Below are positions 36,926 to 46,563 of a stretch of DNA of 64,000 bases, in pieces. Position 1 is the stretch's first letter; each line of letters opens with the position of its first letter. A model generated the notes under the pieces. It did no database searches. It saw nothing but the letters and a program-made list of their open reading frames with translations, and was not told the origin of the DNA. Origin of the DNA: Aquimarina sp. ERC-38 (GTDB lineage: Bacteria > Bacteroidota > Bacteroidia > Flavobacteriales > Flavobacteriaceae). The stretch covers positions 601,501-665,500 of the forward strand of contig NZ_CP098511.1 of the NCBI RefSeq assembly GCF_026222555.1, in the 5' to 3' direction. The translations under genes were made by a program, and so were the position numbers.

Positions 36926-38845
36926 TTATCCATTTAAATTCTCCAACTCCCCTTGCGATTGTTCCCAGTTTTCCATTAATTTTTGAAGCTGTTGTTTTTT
37001 ATCCTGGTAACTGTTAAAAAATCCTGGTTTGGCAATGGTTTGATCATAATTAAGTGCCAACTCCAAATCAATTTCTTTAATTTCTTTTTCTAACTTATTA
37101 ATTTTTGATTCGGTGTTGCTAATCTTATTTGTAAGGGATTTAATCTTTTTTTGTTTTTTATAATCAAGCTTGGTATCATTCTTAACTTCGGTTTTTTCTG
37201 AAACCACAACTTTTTTCTTCTCAATTTCTTTTAAATCGGAAATTTTACGCTGATCCAGGTAAAAATCAATATCTCCCAGATATTCCCGGATGTTTTTGTT
37301 TTTAAATTCGTAAACCAAATTAGTTAAACCTTGTAGAAAATCCCGGTCGTGCGAAACGAGAATCAGGGTTCCTTCAAAACGTTCCAGTGCTTCTTTTAAA
37401 ATATTTTTGGATTTAATATCAAGGTGGTTCGTAGGTTCATCCATCACCAAAACATTAAAAGGCTCCAGAAGCATTTTACATAAAGCCAAACGATTACGTT
37501 CTCCCCCGGATAATACCTTTACTTTCTTTTCTACATCATCTCCTCTAAAAAGAAAAGCACCCAACATGTCCCTGACCTTTGTTCGGGTTTTTTCATTAGC
37601 CGCATTGATCATGGTTTCATGAATGGTGATGTCCCCATCTAGATATTCGGATTGATTCTGGGCGAAATAGCCTAACTCTACATTATGTCCCAGTTTTAAT
37701 TCACCCTGATACTTAATTTCATCAACAATAATTTTAGCCAGTGTTGATTTACCCTGACCATTCTGACCTACAAAGGCAATTTTAGAACCTCTTTCCACTA
37801 AAAGGTTGATATTCTTGAGTACTTCTTTTTCCTCGTAAGCTTTCGCAACCTTTTCTGCCTCAATCACTACTTTTCCGGGTTGTACACTTACCGGAAAGCT
37901 GATGTTCATTACCGCATTATCATCTTCATCTACTTCAATACGGTCTATTTTATCCAATTTTTTAATCAGGGATTGCGCCATAGAAGCTTTTGTGGCTTTT
38001 GCCCTAAATTTTTCAATCAACTTTTCAGTTTGTTCAATTTGTTTGGATTGGTTCTTTTGTGCAGCTAATTGTTGTTCTCTTATTTCTTTGCGTAAAACGA
38101 GGTATTTTGAATACGGTTTGTTATAGTCATATATACGTCCTAGTGATATTTCTATAGTCCTATTAGTAACATTATCTAAAAACATTTTATCATGTGATAC
38201 GATAACTACTACCCCATTATAACCCCTTAGGAAATTCTCTAACCAGATGATAGATTCAATGTCCAAGTGGTTGGTAGGCTCATCCAGCAGTAATATATCG
38301 TTGTTTTGAAGCAACAATTTAGCCAATTCAATTCGCATTCGCCATCCACCAGAAAATGTATCTGTTAATTTATTAAAATCTTCCGGTTTAAAACCTAGAC
38401 CTTGTAGTACCCTTTCTGTTTCTCCCTGGTAGTTATATCCCCCCAGAATTTCATATTGATGGGTCAGATCACTTAGATCGGTAATCAATTGTGTATAGCC
38501 TTCACTTTCATAATCCGTACGTTCCGCTAATTGAACGTTAATTGAATCCATTTTACGTTCGGCTGCTTTTATTTCTTCAAAAGCTTCATAAGATTCATCT
38601 AAGACCGTACGCCCTTCAACAAAATCAATATCCTGCTTTAAAAATCCGATTTTCACCTCTTTATCCGTGGCAATTTGTCCGGAGTCCGGTTCTTGTTCCT
38701 TAGAAAGTATCTTTAACATGGTTGACTTCCCTGCGCCATTCTTTCCTACCAATCCTACCCGATCTCCTGCACTTAATCTAAAAGCTATTTCTTCAAAAAG
38801 GTATTCTCCTCCAAAAGATATGGATACGTTATGTATGTTTAACAT
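36926..38845 (-). CDS. ABC-F family ATPase
   Basis: A 639-residue protein with two ATP-binding cassettes and no membrane segments. Domain 1 has Walker A GKNGAGKST (34-42), signature SGGWRMRIELAKLL and Walker B LLLDEPTNHLD. Domain 2 has GQNGQGKST, LSGGERNRLALCKML and VLVMDEPTNHLD. Between them is the charged linker (about 250-300) typical of ABC-F factors, and a C-terminal coiled coil (about 555-635). These proteins act on the ribosome (EttA/Uup/YheS-like) rather than transporting. Uup/YfmR-like assignment is possible because of the C-terminal coiled coil. Well conserved and intact. Confidence 0.93.
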   Translation of the reverse strand: MLNIHNVSISFGGEYLFEEIAFRLSAGDRVGLVGKNGAGKSTMLKILSKEQEPDSGQIATDKEVKIGFLKQDIDFVEGRTVLDESYEAFEEIKAAERKMDSINVQLAERTDYESEGYTQLITDLSDLTHQYEILGGYNYQGETERVLQGLGFKPEDFNKLTDTFSGGWRMRIELAKLLLQNNDILLLDEPTNHLDIESIIWLENFLRGYNGVVVIVSHDKMFLDNVTNRTIEISLGRIYDYNKPYSKYLVLRKEIREQQLAAQKNQSKQIEQTEKLIEKFRAKATKASMAQSLIKKLDKIDRIEVDEDDNAVMNISFPVSVQPGKVVIEAEKVAKAYEEKEVLKNINLLVERGSKIAFVGQNGQGKSTLAKIIVDEIKYQGELKLGHNVELGYFAQNQSEYLDGDITIHETMINAANEKTRTKVRDMLGAFLFRGDDVEKKVKVLSGGERNRLALCKMLLEPFNVLVMDEPTNHLDIKSKNILKEALERFEGTLILVSHDRDFLQGLTNLVYEFKNKNIREYLGDIDFYLDQRKISDLKEIEKKKVVVSEKTEVKNDTKLDYKKQKKIKSLTNKISNTESKINKLEKEIKEIDLELALNYDQTIAKPGFFNSYQDKKQQLQKLMENWEQSQGELENLNG

Positions 38846-38901
38846 CTACTTCCGAAATTTTTATGCAAAGATGCTTAATTTTATAGTAGCAAAAAAGGAT
38901 T

Positions 38902-39297
38902 ATGAGCTTCTTGAAAGGAACTAAATTGTACAGTATATTCACCGGAACCTGCCCGGTTTGTCAAAATGAAAGCATGTATGTCAAATCAAATCCTTACAAG
39001 TTAAGTACTACACTGGAGATGCACGAAAGATGTAGTCATTGCCATACCAAATATAAAATCGAACCTTCCTTTTTTTACGGCGCTATGTATGTTAGTTATG
39101 CGGTAGGTATTGCTTTTGCAACCGCTGCATTTGTGATTGCTAATCTTATTTTTAAAGCAAGCCTTTTAAACACCTTTTTTGCAATAGTCATCACCTTGGT
39201 AGTTTTCTTACCTATTATTTTACGGCTATCCCGAAATATATGGATCAATATCTTTATGGGTTATAATAAAGAAAAAGCGGTATCAGCTAGTAAGTAA
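38902..39297 (+). CDS. DUF983 family membrane protein
   Basis: A 131-residue protein with an N-terminal zinc-ribbon-like pair CPVC (17-20) and CSHC (44-47), followed by two membrane segments (about 60-80 and 90-110). This is the DUF983 layout: a cytoplasmic Cys4 site and a helical hairpin. It starts 56 bases from the divergent ABC-F start and its 3' end overlaps the convergent oxidoreductase by 11 bases. The function is unknown. Confidence 0.85.
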   Translation: MSFLKGTKLYSIFTGTCPVCQNESMYVKSNPYKLSTTLEMHERCSHCHTKYKIEPSFFYGAMYVSYAVGIAFATAAFVIANLIFKASLLNTFFAIVITLVVFLPIILRLSRNIWINIFMGYNKEKAVSASK

Positions 39298-40330
39298 AAC
39301 GGTTAATATCGATTTCCGCAGGTAGAGCTTTCTGATTTTCGATGTGCTGGAATAGTACTTCTGCCGCCCAGGGTGCAGCTAAAATCCCTCTGCTACCCAT
39401 ACCATTTAATAAATGAATGTTAGCGTACTGATGATGAGTTCCTACTAAGGGGCGCCTGTCTTTAACTGTGGGTCGTACTCCTGCCATTTGTTCCACAACC
39501 GTAAAATCGGTTTTTATAACCTTTTCCAGTTTTTGTAGAATAATTTCTTTAGCATTAACCGTAGGTGTATTATTTTTTTCCTGGTTATTATAAGTAGCTC
39601 CCACCTTATACAAATCATCTCCCAGAGGAATAATAAATAGAGAAAATTTTAAGGCCTCCCGCAGGTTCAAAGACATAGACCGAATAATAAGATATTCCCC
39701 TTTGTTACCAACCATGGGCAATTTAGCAAAATAAGGATTATTCTTCATCCCAAAACCTTCGGAAAAAACAATATGTTTTGTTTCAACACCTTTATAAAAT
39801 ACAGCTGAATTGTCAGGATCTATCTCCGCATGATCAAAACTTTCTTTGTGAAAGACATTAATCTCTCGTAGATAATCTTCAAATAACCCTAAGGCTTCGG
39901 CAATCTTGATTTTTCCGGTCTTCTCCACCCTTCCTAGCTGGTAAGGTGCAGAAATTTCTTTATTTGCATTGGCTACTAAGGTTGGAGCTAAATAATCTTT
40001 TAGTAACACATGATCCCGGGATTCAAACCAAAGATTTTGTTCTTCTATTGAATGAAACCTTCTTAAAATACTCAGATCAACTTGCAAAGACTTCTTTAGT
40101 AATCTTTCTAATCGTGAATAGTAGCGAAGTGCTATCGGTAATTGTACTTGGGCGTTCCAAACTGGAGTAAACCGTTTCAAAACAACTGGATTATAGAGTC
40201 CACCTGCAACTTTAGATGCTTGTTGTGAAAAATTATCAAACACCAGATAGGATTTATCGTGCTGCTCTAATTGTTCACAGAAAGCCATCCCTACTAACCC
40301 AAAACCAACGATAATGTAATCAACTTTCAT
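39287..40330 (-). CDS. FAD-dependent oxidoreductase (DAO family)
   Basis: A 347-residue DAO-type flavoprotein. The dinucleotide-binding motif is at the N-terminus (IIVGFGLVG, 6-14), followed by VAGGLYNPVVLKRF, as in glycine oxidase/ThiO and MnmC-like oxidases. Near the C-terminus are GVRPTVKDRRPLVG and LNGMGSRGILAAPW, which close the FAD site. It probably oxidises an amino acid or amine; the exact substrate is unknown. Its last 11 bases overlap the DUF983 gene on the other strand. Confidence 0.85.
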   Translation of the reverse strand: MKVDYIIVGFGLVGMAFCEQLEQHDKSYLVFDNFSQQASKVAGGLYNPVVLKRFTPVWNAQVQLPIALRYYSRLERLLKKSLQVDLSILRRFHSIEEQNLWFESRDHVLLKDYLAPTLVANANKEISAPYQLGRVEKTGKIKIAEALGLFEDYLREINVFHKESFDHAEIDPDNSAVFYKGVETKHIVFSEGFGMKNNPYFAKLPMVGNKGEYLIIRSMSLNLREALKFSLFIIPLGDDLYKVGATYNNQEKNNTPTVNAKEIILQKLEKVIKTDFTVVEQMAGVRPTVKDRRPLVGTHHQYANIHLLNGMGSRGILAAPWAAEVLFQHIENQKALPAEIDINRFTY

Positions 40331-40585
40331 CGCTTGTAAAGTTACTGGTTTTTAAAGTTATTAGGTTACTAAGTTATTACGGCATTAGCCTCGAGGCGGA
40401 AGTTATGATACTTCAAGCCTAATCAGCAAAATTATAAATAGTTAAATTATTCCTAGTTGTCCATTCTATAATAATTTCTATGTGTAACTTATCAATGGAA
40501 TTTATACAAATAAAGTAGATAATACTAACTAAGTTCACCCAAGTTAACATATTAACTCAGTAACTAAATAATTAATAACACTTTA

Positions 40586-40619
40586 CAACAAAAAAACGCC
40601 CGACTAAAAAGCCAGGCGT
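40586..40619 (-). terminator. rho-independent terminator after gldN
   Basis: On the minus strand ACGCCTGGCT and AGTCGGGCGT form a stem (two G-U pairs) with a T loop, followed by TTTTTTT, ending the gldKLMN transcript. The rest of 40331-40645 is AT-rich with no gene. Confidence 0.8.
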
Positions 40620-40645
40620 CTATTATAATTTAAGTAGATGAAGCA

Positions 40646-41536
40646 CTAGTAACTCCACATATCCATTTCAAAATTTCGAATACTTTCTTTAATTCGTTCA
40701 CTCTCTAACAACTGCATTAACGCATTGTCAACAATATAGTCATCAACCTCACGGTCACCTTGTATATTATCTTCTTTATATATTACCGAATTAAATCTTC
40801 TCGCATTTAGAATATGATCATAGGTAAATGGAAACGATGTATTCTTCCTATTGAATGCCATAGCATTATGTAAAATTTCACGAGCGTCCGGGTACCATAC
40901 CCAAAACAATTCAACCATATCCGGTTCATCATCATCAAGGAAGTTTACATCCGGTGCTACCGGGGCAATCGCTAATAAACGATATCTTAATTCTCCCTGA
41001 CGCTTGTCAAAATACCAGTATCCTCTGATATGGAATTCCGAAATATCCGCAGCGCTAATAGTAGTTACTTCAACGTATTGAGGGTCTACTGTTTCACCTG
41101 CATTAAATTGTTCATACCCTAAGTCTAAAGTATCTATTTTTGACAAAGTAGTAGACAAATCATCCAGTGTACGTTCTTCTGTAAAATACGAATCCGAATA
41201 AATCTTTTTGATCTTACCGTTTTTAATATTACTTAAAAGAACATCATACAAGGATCTTCTGTAAGAACCTATTTGTACCGTATCAATTGGATAATATAAA
41301 GGAAAATTAATTCGCTCATCAAGATCGATAATTTCCCAGGTAGTCTTAGCCCATAATACATCACGTTTATCAACATACCCGTATTCAAGAGGTTTGTCAT
41401 TATCCGCTAATATTTGTTCTGCAGTTTTCTTTCCAATTTCTTCAGGTTCATCTGCATTTAAAATATTAGCCTGCCCTAAAGATACTGAGGTAATCAAAAC
41501 ACCACAGAGTGCTAAAAAAACATTTCTCAAATTCAT
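40646..41536 (-). CDS. gldN: gliding motility / type IX secretion protein GldN
   Basis: About 296 residues from ATG 41536 (MNLRNVFLALCG), chosen because it directly precedes a signal peptide (cleavage near SLGQA). The body has DVLWAKTTWEIIDLDERINFPLYYPID and ends in helical SERIKESIRNFEMDMWSY. GldN (PorN) forms the periplasmic ring with GldK under the outer membrane in the type IX secretion machine. It closes the gldKLMN operon: 16 bases after gldM, before a terminator. Loss of GldN blocks secretion and gliding in Flavobacterium; that role is assigned by family. Confidence 0.95.
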   Translation of the reverse strand: MNLRNVFLALCGVLITSVSLGQANILNADEPEEIGKKTAEQILADNDKPLEYGYVDKRDVLWAKTTWEIIDLDERINFPLYYPIDTVQIGSYRRSLYDVLLSNIKNGKIKKIYSDSYFTEERTLDDLSTTLSKIDTLDLGYEQFNAGETVDPQYVEVTTISAADISEFHIRGYWYFDKRQGELRYRLLAIAPVAPDVNFLDDDEPDMVELFWVWYPDAREILHNAMAFNRKNTSFPFTYDHILNARRFNSVIYKEDNIQGDREVDDYIVDNALMQLLESERIKESIRNFEMDMWSY

Positions 41537-41551
41537 AATCATCGTTTTATT

Positions 41552-43096
41552 CTAGTTAGATAATTCAATAATTACCGGTGAAATCTTTTTCAATTTATAT
41601 CCGGAATTACTAGCTAACTGAGCTTTAATATCTATTACCTGCACAGAAGAACCTCTTTTAGCTTTTCTTAAAGCAGATTTCGCTTTTGAACTTAAACGTC
41701 CACCATTCACACTTATTGTAGGTTGACCTTCAACTTTAAATTTAAATCCGGTAACTTTTAACTTAATATCAAAGTCAAAGTCCGGTAAAATAGCACCAAT
41801 AGAAGCTTTATCCAAACCACTCTTAGACATCTTAATACTTCCTTCTTCACCTCTTACAGTTCCAACAGGTCGTGGGATATCTTTAATTCTAAATTTCTTA
41901 CTACTGGTAATAGAAGTTCCGTTAGGTAATTTACCGGAAACTTTAATATCCACTTCTCTTGACCTAACCGTAGTAACATCCATTACATACCGTCCGGCAC
42001 CACCGCTTTTACGTAAACCCGGAGCAGAAGCATTAATAGTAGGAACACCTGGAATTGAAATGGTCATCGGATTTTTAACCCCTCTATATACCACATTCAT
42101 TTTATCCGCAGAAATTACTGCCGAATTTGGTTTAGGGATGACCGCATATGAACTTTCAATAGGAATGGTGACAATAGAATCACCTTCTTTAAATTGAAAT
42201 TCACCTTTAATTTCTCTTTCACCTACATTTCCAGCCGGGAAGTCCAACAATGTTTGACCTTCCTGCATAGACTCGGCATCCAGTTCTTTACCGTTTACAA
42301 CTACTTTAAAAGCTTTTAATGTTTTATCTCTTTTACCTAAGATGATACGACCTTTAAAAGGTTCACCACTAAAGAAAGCTGTCTTGTCTGGAACTACAAT
42401 AGCCTGAAAATTTGATAAAGAAACTTCAGATTGTAACTGACCGGAAAGCATTGCGGAAAGCACTTTACTTTCTGTACTTTTAATATCATTCTGAATTTGA
42501 GTCAACTTCGTAACGGAAGCAATCATTGGAAATCCTTCAAAATTATACTTTAACCAGTCTACTTTCTGACCTTCACGATTTGTAATCTTTTCTGTTGAAA
42601 ATTCCTTTTCAATGTTTTCAGCAATTTTAGGATATTGATCACTAATCACTCCGGTTACACCAGTTCTATACTTATCTATTTTACTCATGAATTCTTTACC
42701 AGCCGGAGTAATATTTCCACTTGCAAAAAATAATTCATCCAGTACTACATTCTTATCCATTACCTGGTAGTCCGTAGGATCTTCCACGTCTTTTAAGATA
42801 GTACCTTTTAAGTTTTCAATATAAGTATTTAACTCTTTTGTCTCAGCACTCACCTGATCCGCCTTCTCTTTTAAAGGCTTATACTTTGCTGGCTGTTCTG
42901 AAACTTTTTCGGTTAAACCTGCCATAAAAGCAGTGTTTCTCTCGGTTGTTGTTGCGTTAGATTCGGATAACTTTTCGTTCATTAATCCGAAGGCAGCCAA
43001 CACCTCTTTTGACATATTTAATGCCATCATTGCAATAAATACCAAGTACATCAGATTAATCATCTTCTGCCTTGGTGACAATTTTCCTCCTGCCAT
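41552..43096 (-). CDS. gldM: gliding motility / type IX secretion protein GldM
   Basis: A 514-residue protein with one N-terminal membrane helix (MINLMYLVFIAMMALNMS), followed by a long periplasmic part: a helical domain (about 35-220) and beta-rich domains to the end (FSGEPFKGRIILG, VKVSGKLPNGTSIT). GldM and GldL form the proton-driven inner-membrane motor that powers type IX secretion and gliding. Gene order gldK-gldL-gldM-gldN is intact, with 59 bases between gldL and gldM. Confidence 0.95.
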   Translation of the reverse strand: MAGGKLSPRQKMINLMYLVFIAMMALNMSKEVLAAFGLMNEKLSESNATTTERNTAFMAGLTEKVSEQPAKYKPLKEKADQVSAETKELNTYIENLKGTILKDVEDPTDYQVMDKNVVLDELFFASGNITPAGKEFMSKIDKYRTGVTGVISDQYPKIAENIEKEFSTEKITNREGQKVDWLKYNFEGFPMIASVTKLTQIQNDIKSTESKVLSAMLSGQLQSEVSLSNFQAIVVPDKTAFFSGEPFKGRIILGKRDKTLKAFKVVVNGKELDAESMQEGQTLLDFPAGNVGEREIKGEFQFKEGDSIVTIPIESSYAVIPKPNSAVISADKMNVVYRGVKNPMTISIPGVPTINASAPGLRKSGGAGRYVMDVTTVRSREVDIKVSGKLPNGTSITSSKKFRIKDIPRPVGTVRGEEGSIKMSKSGLDKASIGAILPDFDFDIKLKVTGFKFKVEGQPTISVNGGRLSSKAKSALRKAKRGSSVQVIDIKAQLASNSGYKLKKISPVIIELSN

Positions 43097-43155
43097 AATT
43101 ATATATTTTTTGGTAGTTTTTTAGTTATTACTATTGTTACTGCGATTTCAGAAAA

Positions 43156-43788
43156 TTAATTTCTGTTCATTGCCGTTAACATACCACCATATACACCATT
43201 AAGGGAAGAAAGATTACTTGCCAAGCTTTCCATTTGTTCTTTAAGCTTTGTAGCATTTGCAGCAATTGCAGCATTTGCTTCAGCTTGCTCCGTAGAAGAT
43301 TCTAACTGAACTTTGTACAAGCTATTTAAAGATTCTAATTGCGTTGCAGCTTTAGACATTTCTTCGCTATACTTTTTCTGTCCGGCAATCGCATCTACCG
43401 TAGGGGAAATACTTTTAGCCGCACCTTCAAAATTACGAATACTTTCTCCAAGGCTACTCATTAGGTTAGAGTCCAGTCTTGCATCTTTAAGCATATCATC
43501 TAACTTCTTAGATAACAAACCTTCTGGAGTTGCATCTACTTTCTTGTCTTTTTTATTACTAGCACCACCTGCTAATTCAGGGTATACTAAAGACCAGTCA
43601 AGTTCGTCATCTACAGGTTCAAAAGCAGATACTGTAAATACCAATGCTTCTGTTACCAGACCTGCAATTAACATTTGATTACCAAAAGGCCAATGCATAA
43701 TTTTAAATAATGCACCTAAAATTACTACAGCCGCACCTAGACCGTAGACCATGTTCATTAACTTTTTGCTTGATTTTGAATTTGCCAT
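43156..43788 (-). CDS. gldL: gliding motility / type IX secretion protein GldL
   Basis: A 210-residue inner-membrane protein with two N-terminal membrane helices (about 12-30 and 37-55; MVYGLGAAVVILGALFKIMHW and MLIAGLVTEALVFTV), followed by a long cytoplasmic helical part rich in Ala, Ser and Lys. GldL is the stator ring (GldL5-GldM2) that uses proton flow. The conserved Glu in the second helix (VTEALVF) is the known key residue for proton use in this family; it is present. Confidence 0.95.
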   Translation of the reverse strand: MANSKSSKKLMNMVYGLGAAVVILGALFKIMHWPFGNQMLIAGLVTEALVFTVSAFEPVDDELDWSLVYPELAGGASNKKDKKVDATPEGLLSKKLDDMLKDARLDSNLMSSLGESIRNFEGAAKSISPTVDAIAGQKKYSEEMSKAATQLESLNSLYKVQLESSTEQAEANAAIAANATKLKEQMESLASNLSSLNGVYGGMLTAMNRN

Positions 43789-43888
43789 AATTAAATTTGT
43801 TTAGTTTGAAATTTAAAAAAATTAAAAGGGGTTAAATTATTAAATTGATAGATTTATTGGGACTTGCTTGTATTCTGTATTAAAATAA

Positions 43889-45259
43889 TTAGTTTCTCGT
43901 ATTATCTGCTCCGGTAGCTTCCGTACCCATATAATCCTGCACGGTTCTAAATCCGATATAACTTCTTGCAGAATCCGCATACTCGTAGTCTCTGGTACTT
44001 ACCTGTAGGAAATAAGCAACATCCTTCCAGGAGCCACCGCGAACAACTTTTCTTTTATTATCATCGTCATTAACATTAGGGTTCATAGACGATACATATT
44101 CGTAAGCCGCAGGATCGTAAGAAGATTGTACCCATTCCGACACATTACCTGCCATATTATAAAGATTATAATCATTAGGCTCAAAGGTGTCTGCTTCTAC
44201 CGTATATAAGAAGTTATCAGCAGCGTAATTACCTCTCAAAGGCTTAAAGTTTGCAAGAAAACAACCTCTGTCGTTCATTGCGTAAGGACCACCCCAGGGA
44301 TATGTTCCTGATTCTAAGCCACCTCTGGCTGCATATTCCCATTCTGCTTCGGTAGGAAGTCTGAAATAGTTTACGAATTCTTTTTTACGCTCTTTTTGAT
44401 AGGTGTTTTTTTCAATAGTTCTCCATTGACAGAAAGCTTTTGCTTGTTCCCACGAAACTCCCACTACCGGATAATCGTCATAAGCACTGTGCCAGAAGTA
44501 ATCATTATGCATAGGTTCATTATAAGAATAATTAAAATCCTTGATCCAAACCGTTGTATCCGGATATACTTCAATAATTTCTTCTTTTACAAAGTCTTTT
44601 CTGTTTTTATTTCGTGCTCTTGCCGCTGCTTGTATATCCATGGAAGTAAAGCGGAATTTTAATTTACTTACATCCAGGGTACGACGACCATTATAAGATT
44701 CTTCAAGAGGGATATACATTGTATCCATTACCTCTGCATAAAACTCATCCGGGTAATCTTCTACATCCCACTCGATATCAATATCTTTATTAAGTTTTCG
44801 ACCTTCGTAACCGGTTTCACCTAAACCACTGTAATTATCGTATACATATTTTTCGTACACCGACATATCTTCAGTATCCGTGTCCAGAAACGCATATTCA
44901 CCAACACCATCATCACCAGGAGTTTTACCTTGTTCTTCGGCCATAATGGCTAAACGCATACGGACTACGGAATCTCTTACCCACATTACAAACTGACGGT
45001 ATTCGCTGTTGGTAACTTCGGTTTCATCCATATAAAAGGAACGAACTGTAACAGTTTTAGTAGGGGCGTTAGCAAGTGCTGCTTTATCGTCATCTGATTT
45101 TCCCATGATAAATGACCCTCCGGGGATGAGTGCCATACCATATGGTTTTTCAGGATGCCATTTTTTTCCTTGCACTCCGACCAATTCACCACGGTTGCCA
45201 CTACCGCCGCAACTGGAGAGAATTATTATCATAGCAAGTAATGATACAAATTTCTTCAT
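43889..45259 (-). CDS. gldK: gliding motility / type IX secretion lipoprotein GldK
   Basis: A 456-residue lipoprotein: N-terminal LSSCGG lipobox with Cys17, then a formylglycine-generating-enzyme (FGE-sulfatase) fold: GMALIPGGSFIMG, ETEVTNSEYRQF, FRLPTEAEWEYAARGG, YNMAGNVSEWVQSSY, and RKVVRGGSWKD...FRTV. GldK forms rings with GldN at the outer membrane. The enzymatic function is not expected, since family members act structurally. First of the gldKLMN genes; a promoter-like TTTG-N20-TAGGTTTA precedes it. Confidence 0.95.
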   Translation of the reverse strand: MKKFVSLLAMIIILSSCGGSGNRGELVGVQGKKWHPEKPYGMALIPGGSFIMGKSDDDKAALANAPTKTVTVRSFYMDETEVTNSEYRQFVMWVRDSVVRMRLAIMAEEQGKTPGDDGVGEYAFLDTDTEDMSVYEKYVYDNYSGLGETGYEGRKLNKDIDIEWDVEDYPDEFYAEVMDTMYIPLEESYNGRRTLDVSKLKFRFTSMDIQAAARARNKNRKDFVKEEIIEVYPDTTVWIKDFNYSYNEPMHNDYFWHSAYDDYPVVGVSWEQAKAFCQWRTIEKNTYQKERKKEFVNYFRLPTEAEWEYAARGGLESGTYPWGGPYAMNDRGCFLANFKPLRGNYAADNFLYTVEADTFEPNDYNLYNMAGNVSEWVQSSYDPAAYEYVSSMNPNVNDDDNKRKVVRGGSWKDVAYFLQVSTRDYEYADSARSYIGFRTVQDYMGTEATGADNTRN

Positions 45260-45297
45260 AACTTCTTTTAGGTTAAGATCTTTGAGATTTAAGATGG

Positions 45298-45329
45298 TAA
45301 ACCTATTTATTTATTTCCAGAAAACCAAA
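45298..45329 (-). promoter_or_regulatory. predicted gldK promoter
   Basis: Minus strand: TTTG (45329-45326), 20 bases, then TAGGTTTA (45305-45298). This matches the Bacteroidota consensus TTTG-N19/20-TAnnTTTG except the last base. The gldK start is about 39 bases further on. Confidence 0.5.
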
Positions 45330-45369
45330 AATTTTCTAAAAAATATCTTAAATCTCCCTAATAACAATG

Positions 45370-46527
45370 TTAAACTTCGTTTTTACGTTTTGCTTTATAC
45401 CATCTTTCTGGTATTTCCTGATTACAAGCTCGCTTATAATCGTTGTACGTGCAAGGTAATAACGTGTGTCTTTCTAATTTATTATTTCCGGAGGGAAGAA
45501 AAGGTATTTCAATCCACCATCTTTTTGTAATCGAACTTTGGTAAAATGACAAAATTTCATCTTCAACGGGCACCTGGTAGTGAAGTGTTTCTTTTTTACT
45601 TTTGATATTCAATTCATTAGTCCTGTAATTCAATCCTTCTATAAAATACCATATCATTTGTGCAATCAAAAGATATTGGTGTTTATTTTCCTGAAAACAT
45701 TCAAATATACTGAGACTTTTTACTTTATCACTTATTCCTGCATATCGGGATATGGCACAAATTTCTCTATGATTAAAACCATTAGGAGATATAACTTCCG
45801 GACTTACGAAAGAATTTTGCAAGGCTTTTAGGTCAATACTTACCAAATCCGCATCTCGCATGATAGGTTCTACTATAGTAATATCTGTAATAACATCTCC
45901 TAACCGGTACGCATCAAAATATAATTTTTCAATTAAATCAATATGCTCCTGAGAATTAAAATATGTTTGATACCCAATATTACTGTAGTTGAATAGATTG
46001 TAGGGTTGATCTACAATGATCTTACCTACGTAGGACTGATTAGTTAAGGTAGTAGCTACATTACCGAGATCAAATGTTGCATCTACATTGACCATATTGA
46101 CCATACGTTCTAATACGTCATACGCCCGATATTGGTAATAGGCCAAATCCTGACTCCCGCCTAAAAGTATAGGAATTACATCTGCCTTTAATAAATCCTG
46201 AGTAATCTCTTGAACGAGGTAATAAGTGTCCTGCAAGGTATTACCCGGATGAATAGTTCCTAAATCTGCAATGGAAACTCCCCAATTTCCCGGAAATAAT
46301 TTGTAAAGGTTTCTGCGTATTTCATTGAAGTCAAGTAAAACCGGGTTATCTAAAATACTACCTCTGGTTTCATTTATTACAATAATGGCAATATCAATAT
46401 CTTTGAGATCCGGTACGGTCCATTCATCCGTATGAATGTAGATATTTCGCCCTACCGACTTCTTATCAAACTTCATCAAATCAGCAATAAGGTTACTACT
46501 GACCGGTTCTAAAAATTCAAAAGGCAT
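45370..46527 (-). CDS. arginase-fold protein with degenerate metal site
   Basis: A 385-residue protein of the arginase/agmatinase/formimidoylglutamase superfamily. The three metal motifs can be aligned but are degraded: GGSQD where active enzymes have GGDH, NVDATFDLG where they have DAHTD, and SIDLKALQNS where they have SxDxDxxDP. The metal-binding His and several Asp are therefore missing, so an active binuclear Mn2+ enzyme is unlikely. The gene lies between topA and gldK; I recall this linkage in many Flavobacteriia, which suggests a structural or regulatory role near the type IX machine. This is inference. Confidence 0.75.
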   Translation of the reverse strand: MPFEFLEPVSSNLIADLMKFDKKSVGRNIYIHTDEWTVPDLKDIDIAIIVINETRGSILDNPVLLDFNEIRRNLYKLFPGNWGVSIADLGTIHPGNTLQDTYYLVQEITQDLLKADVIPILLGGSQDLAYYQYRAYDVLERMVNMVNVDATFDLGNVATTLTNQSYVGKIIVDQPYNLFNYSNIGYQTYFNSQEHIDLIEKLYFDAYRLGDVITDITIVEPIMRDADLVSIDLKALQNSFVSPEVISPNGFNHREICAISRYAGISDKVKSLSIFECFQENKHQYLLIAQMIWYFIEGLNYRTNELNIKSKKETLHYQVPVEDEILSFYQSSITKRWWIEIPFLPSGNNKLERHTLLPCTYNDYKRACNQEIPERWYKAKRKNEV

Positions 46528-46563
46528 ATCTGGGAAAGAGTTCTGCGGTTATTAATTTTTGAG

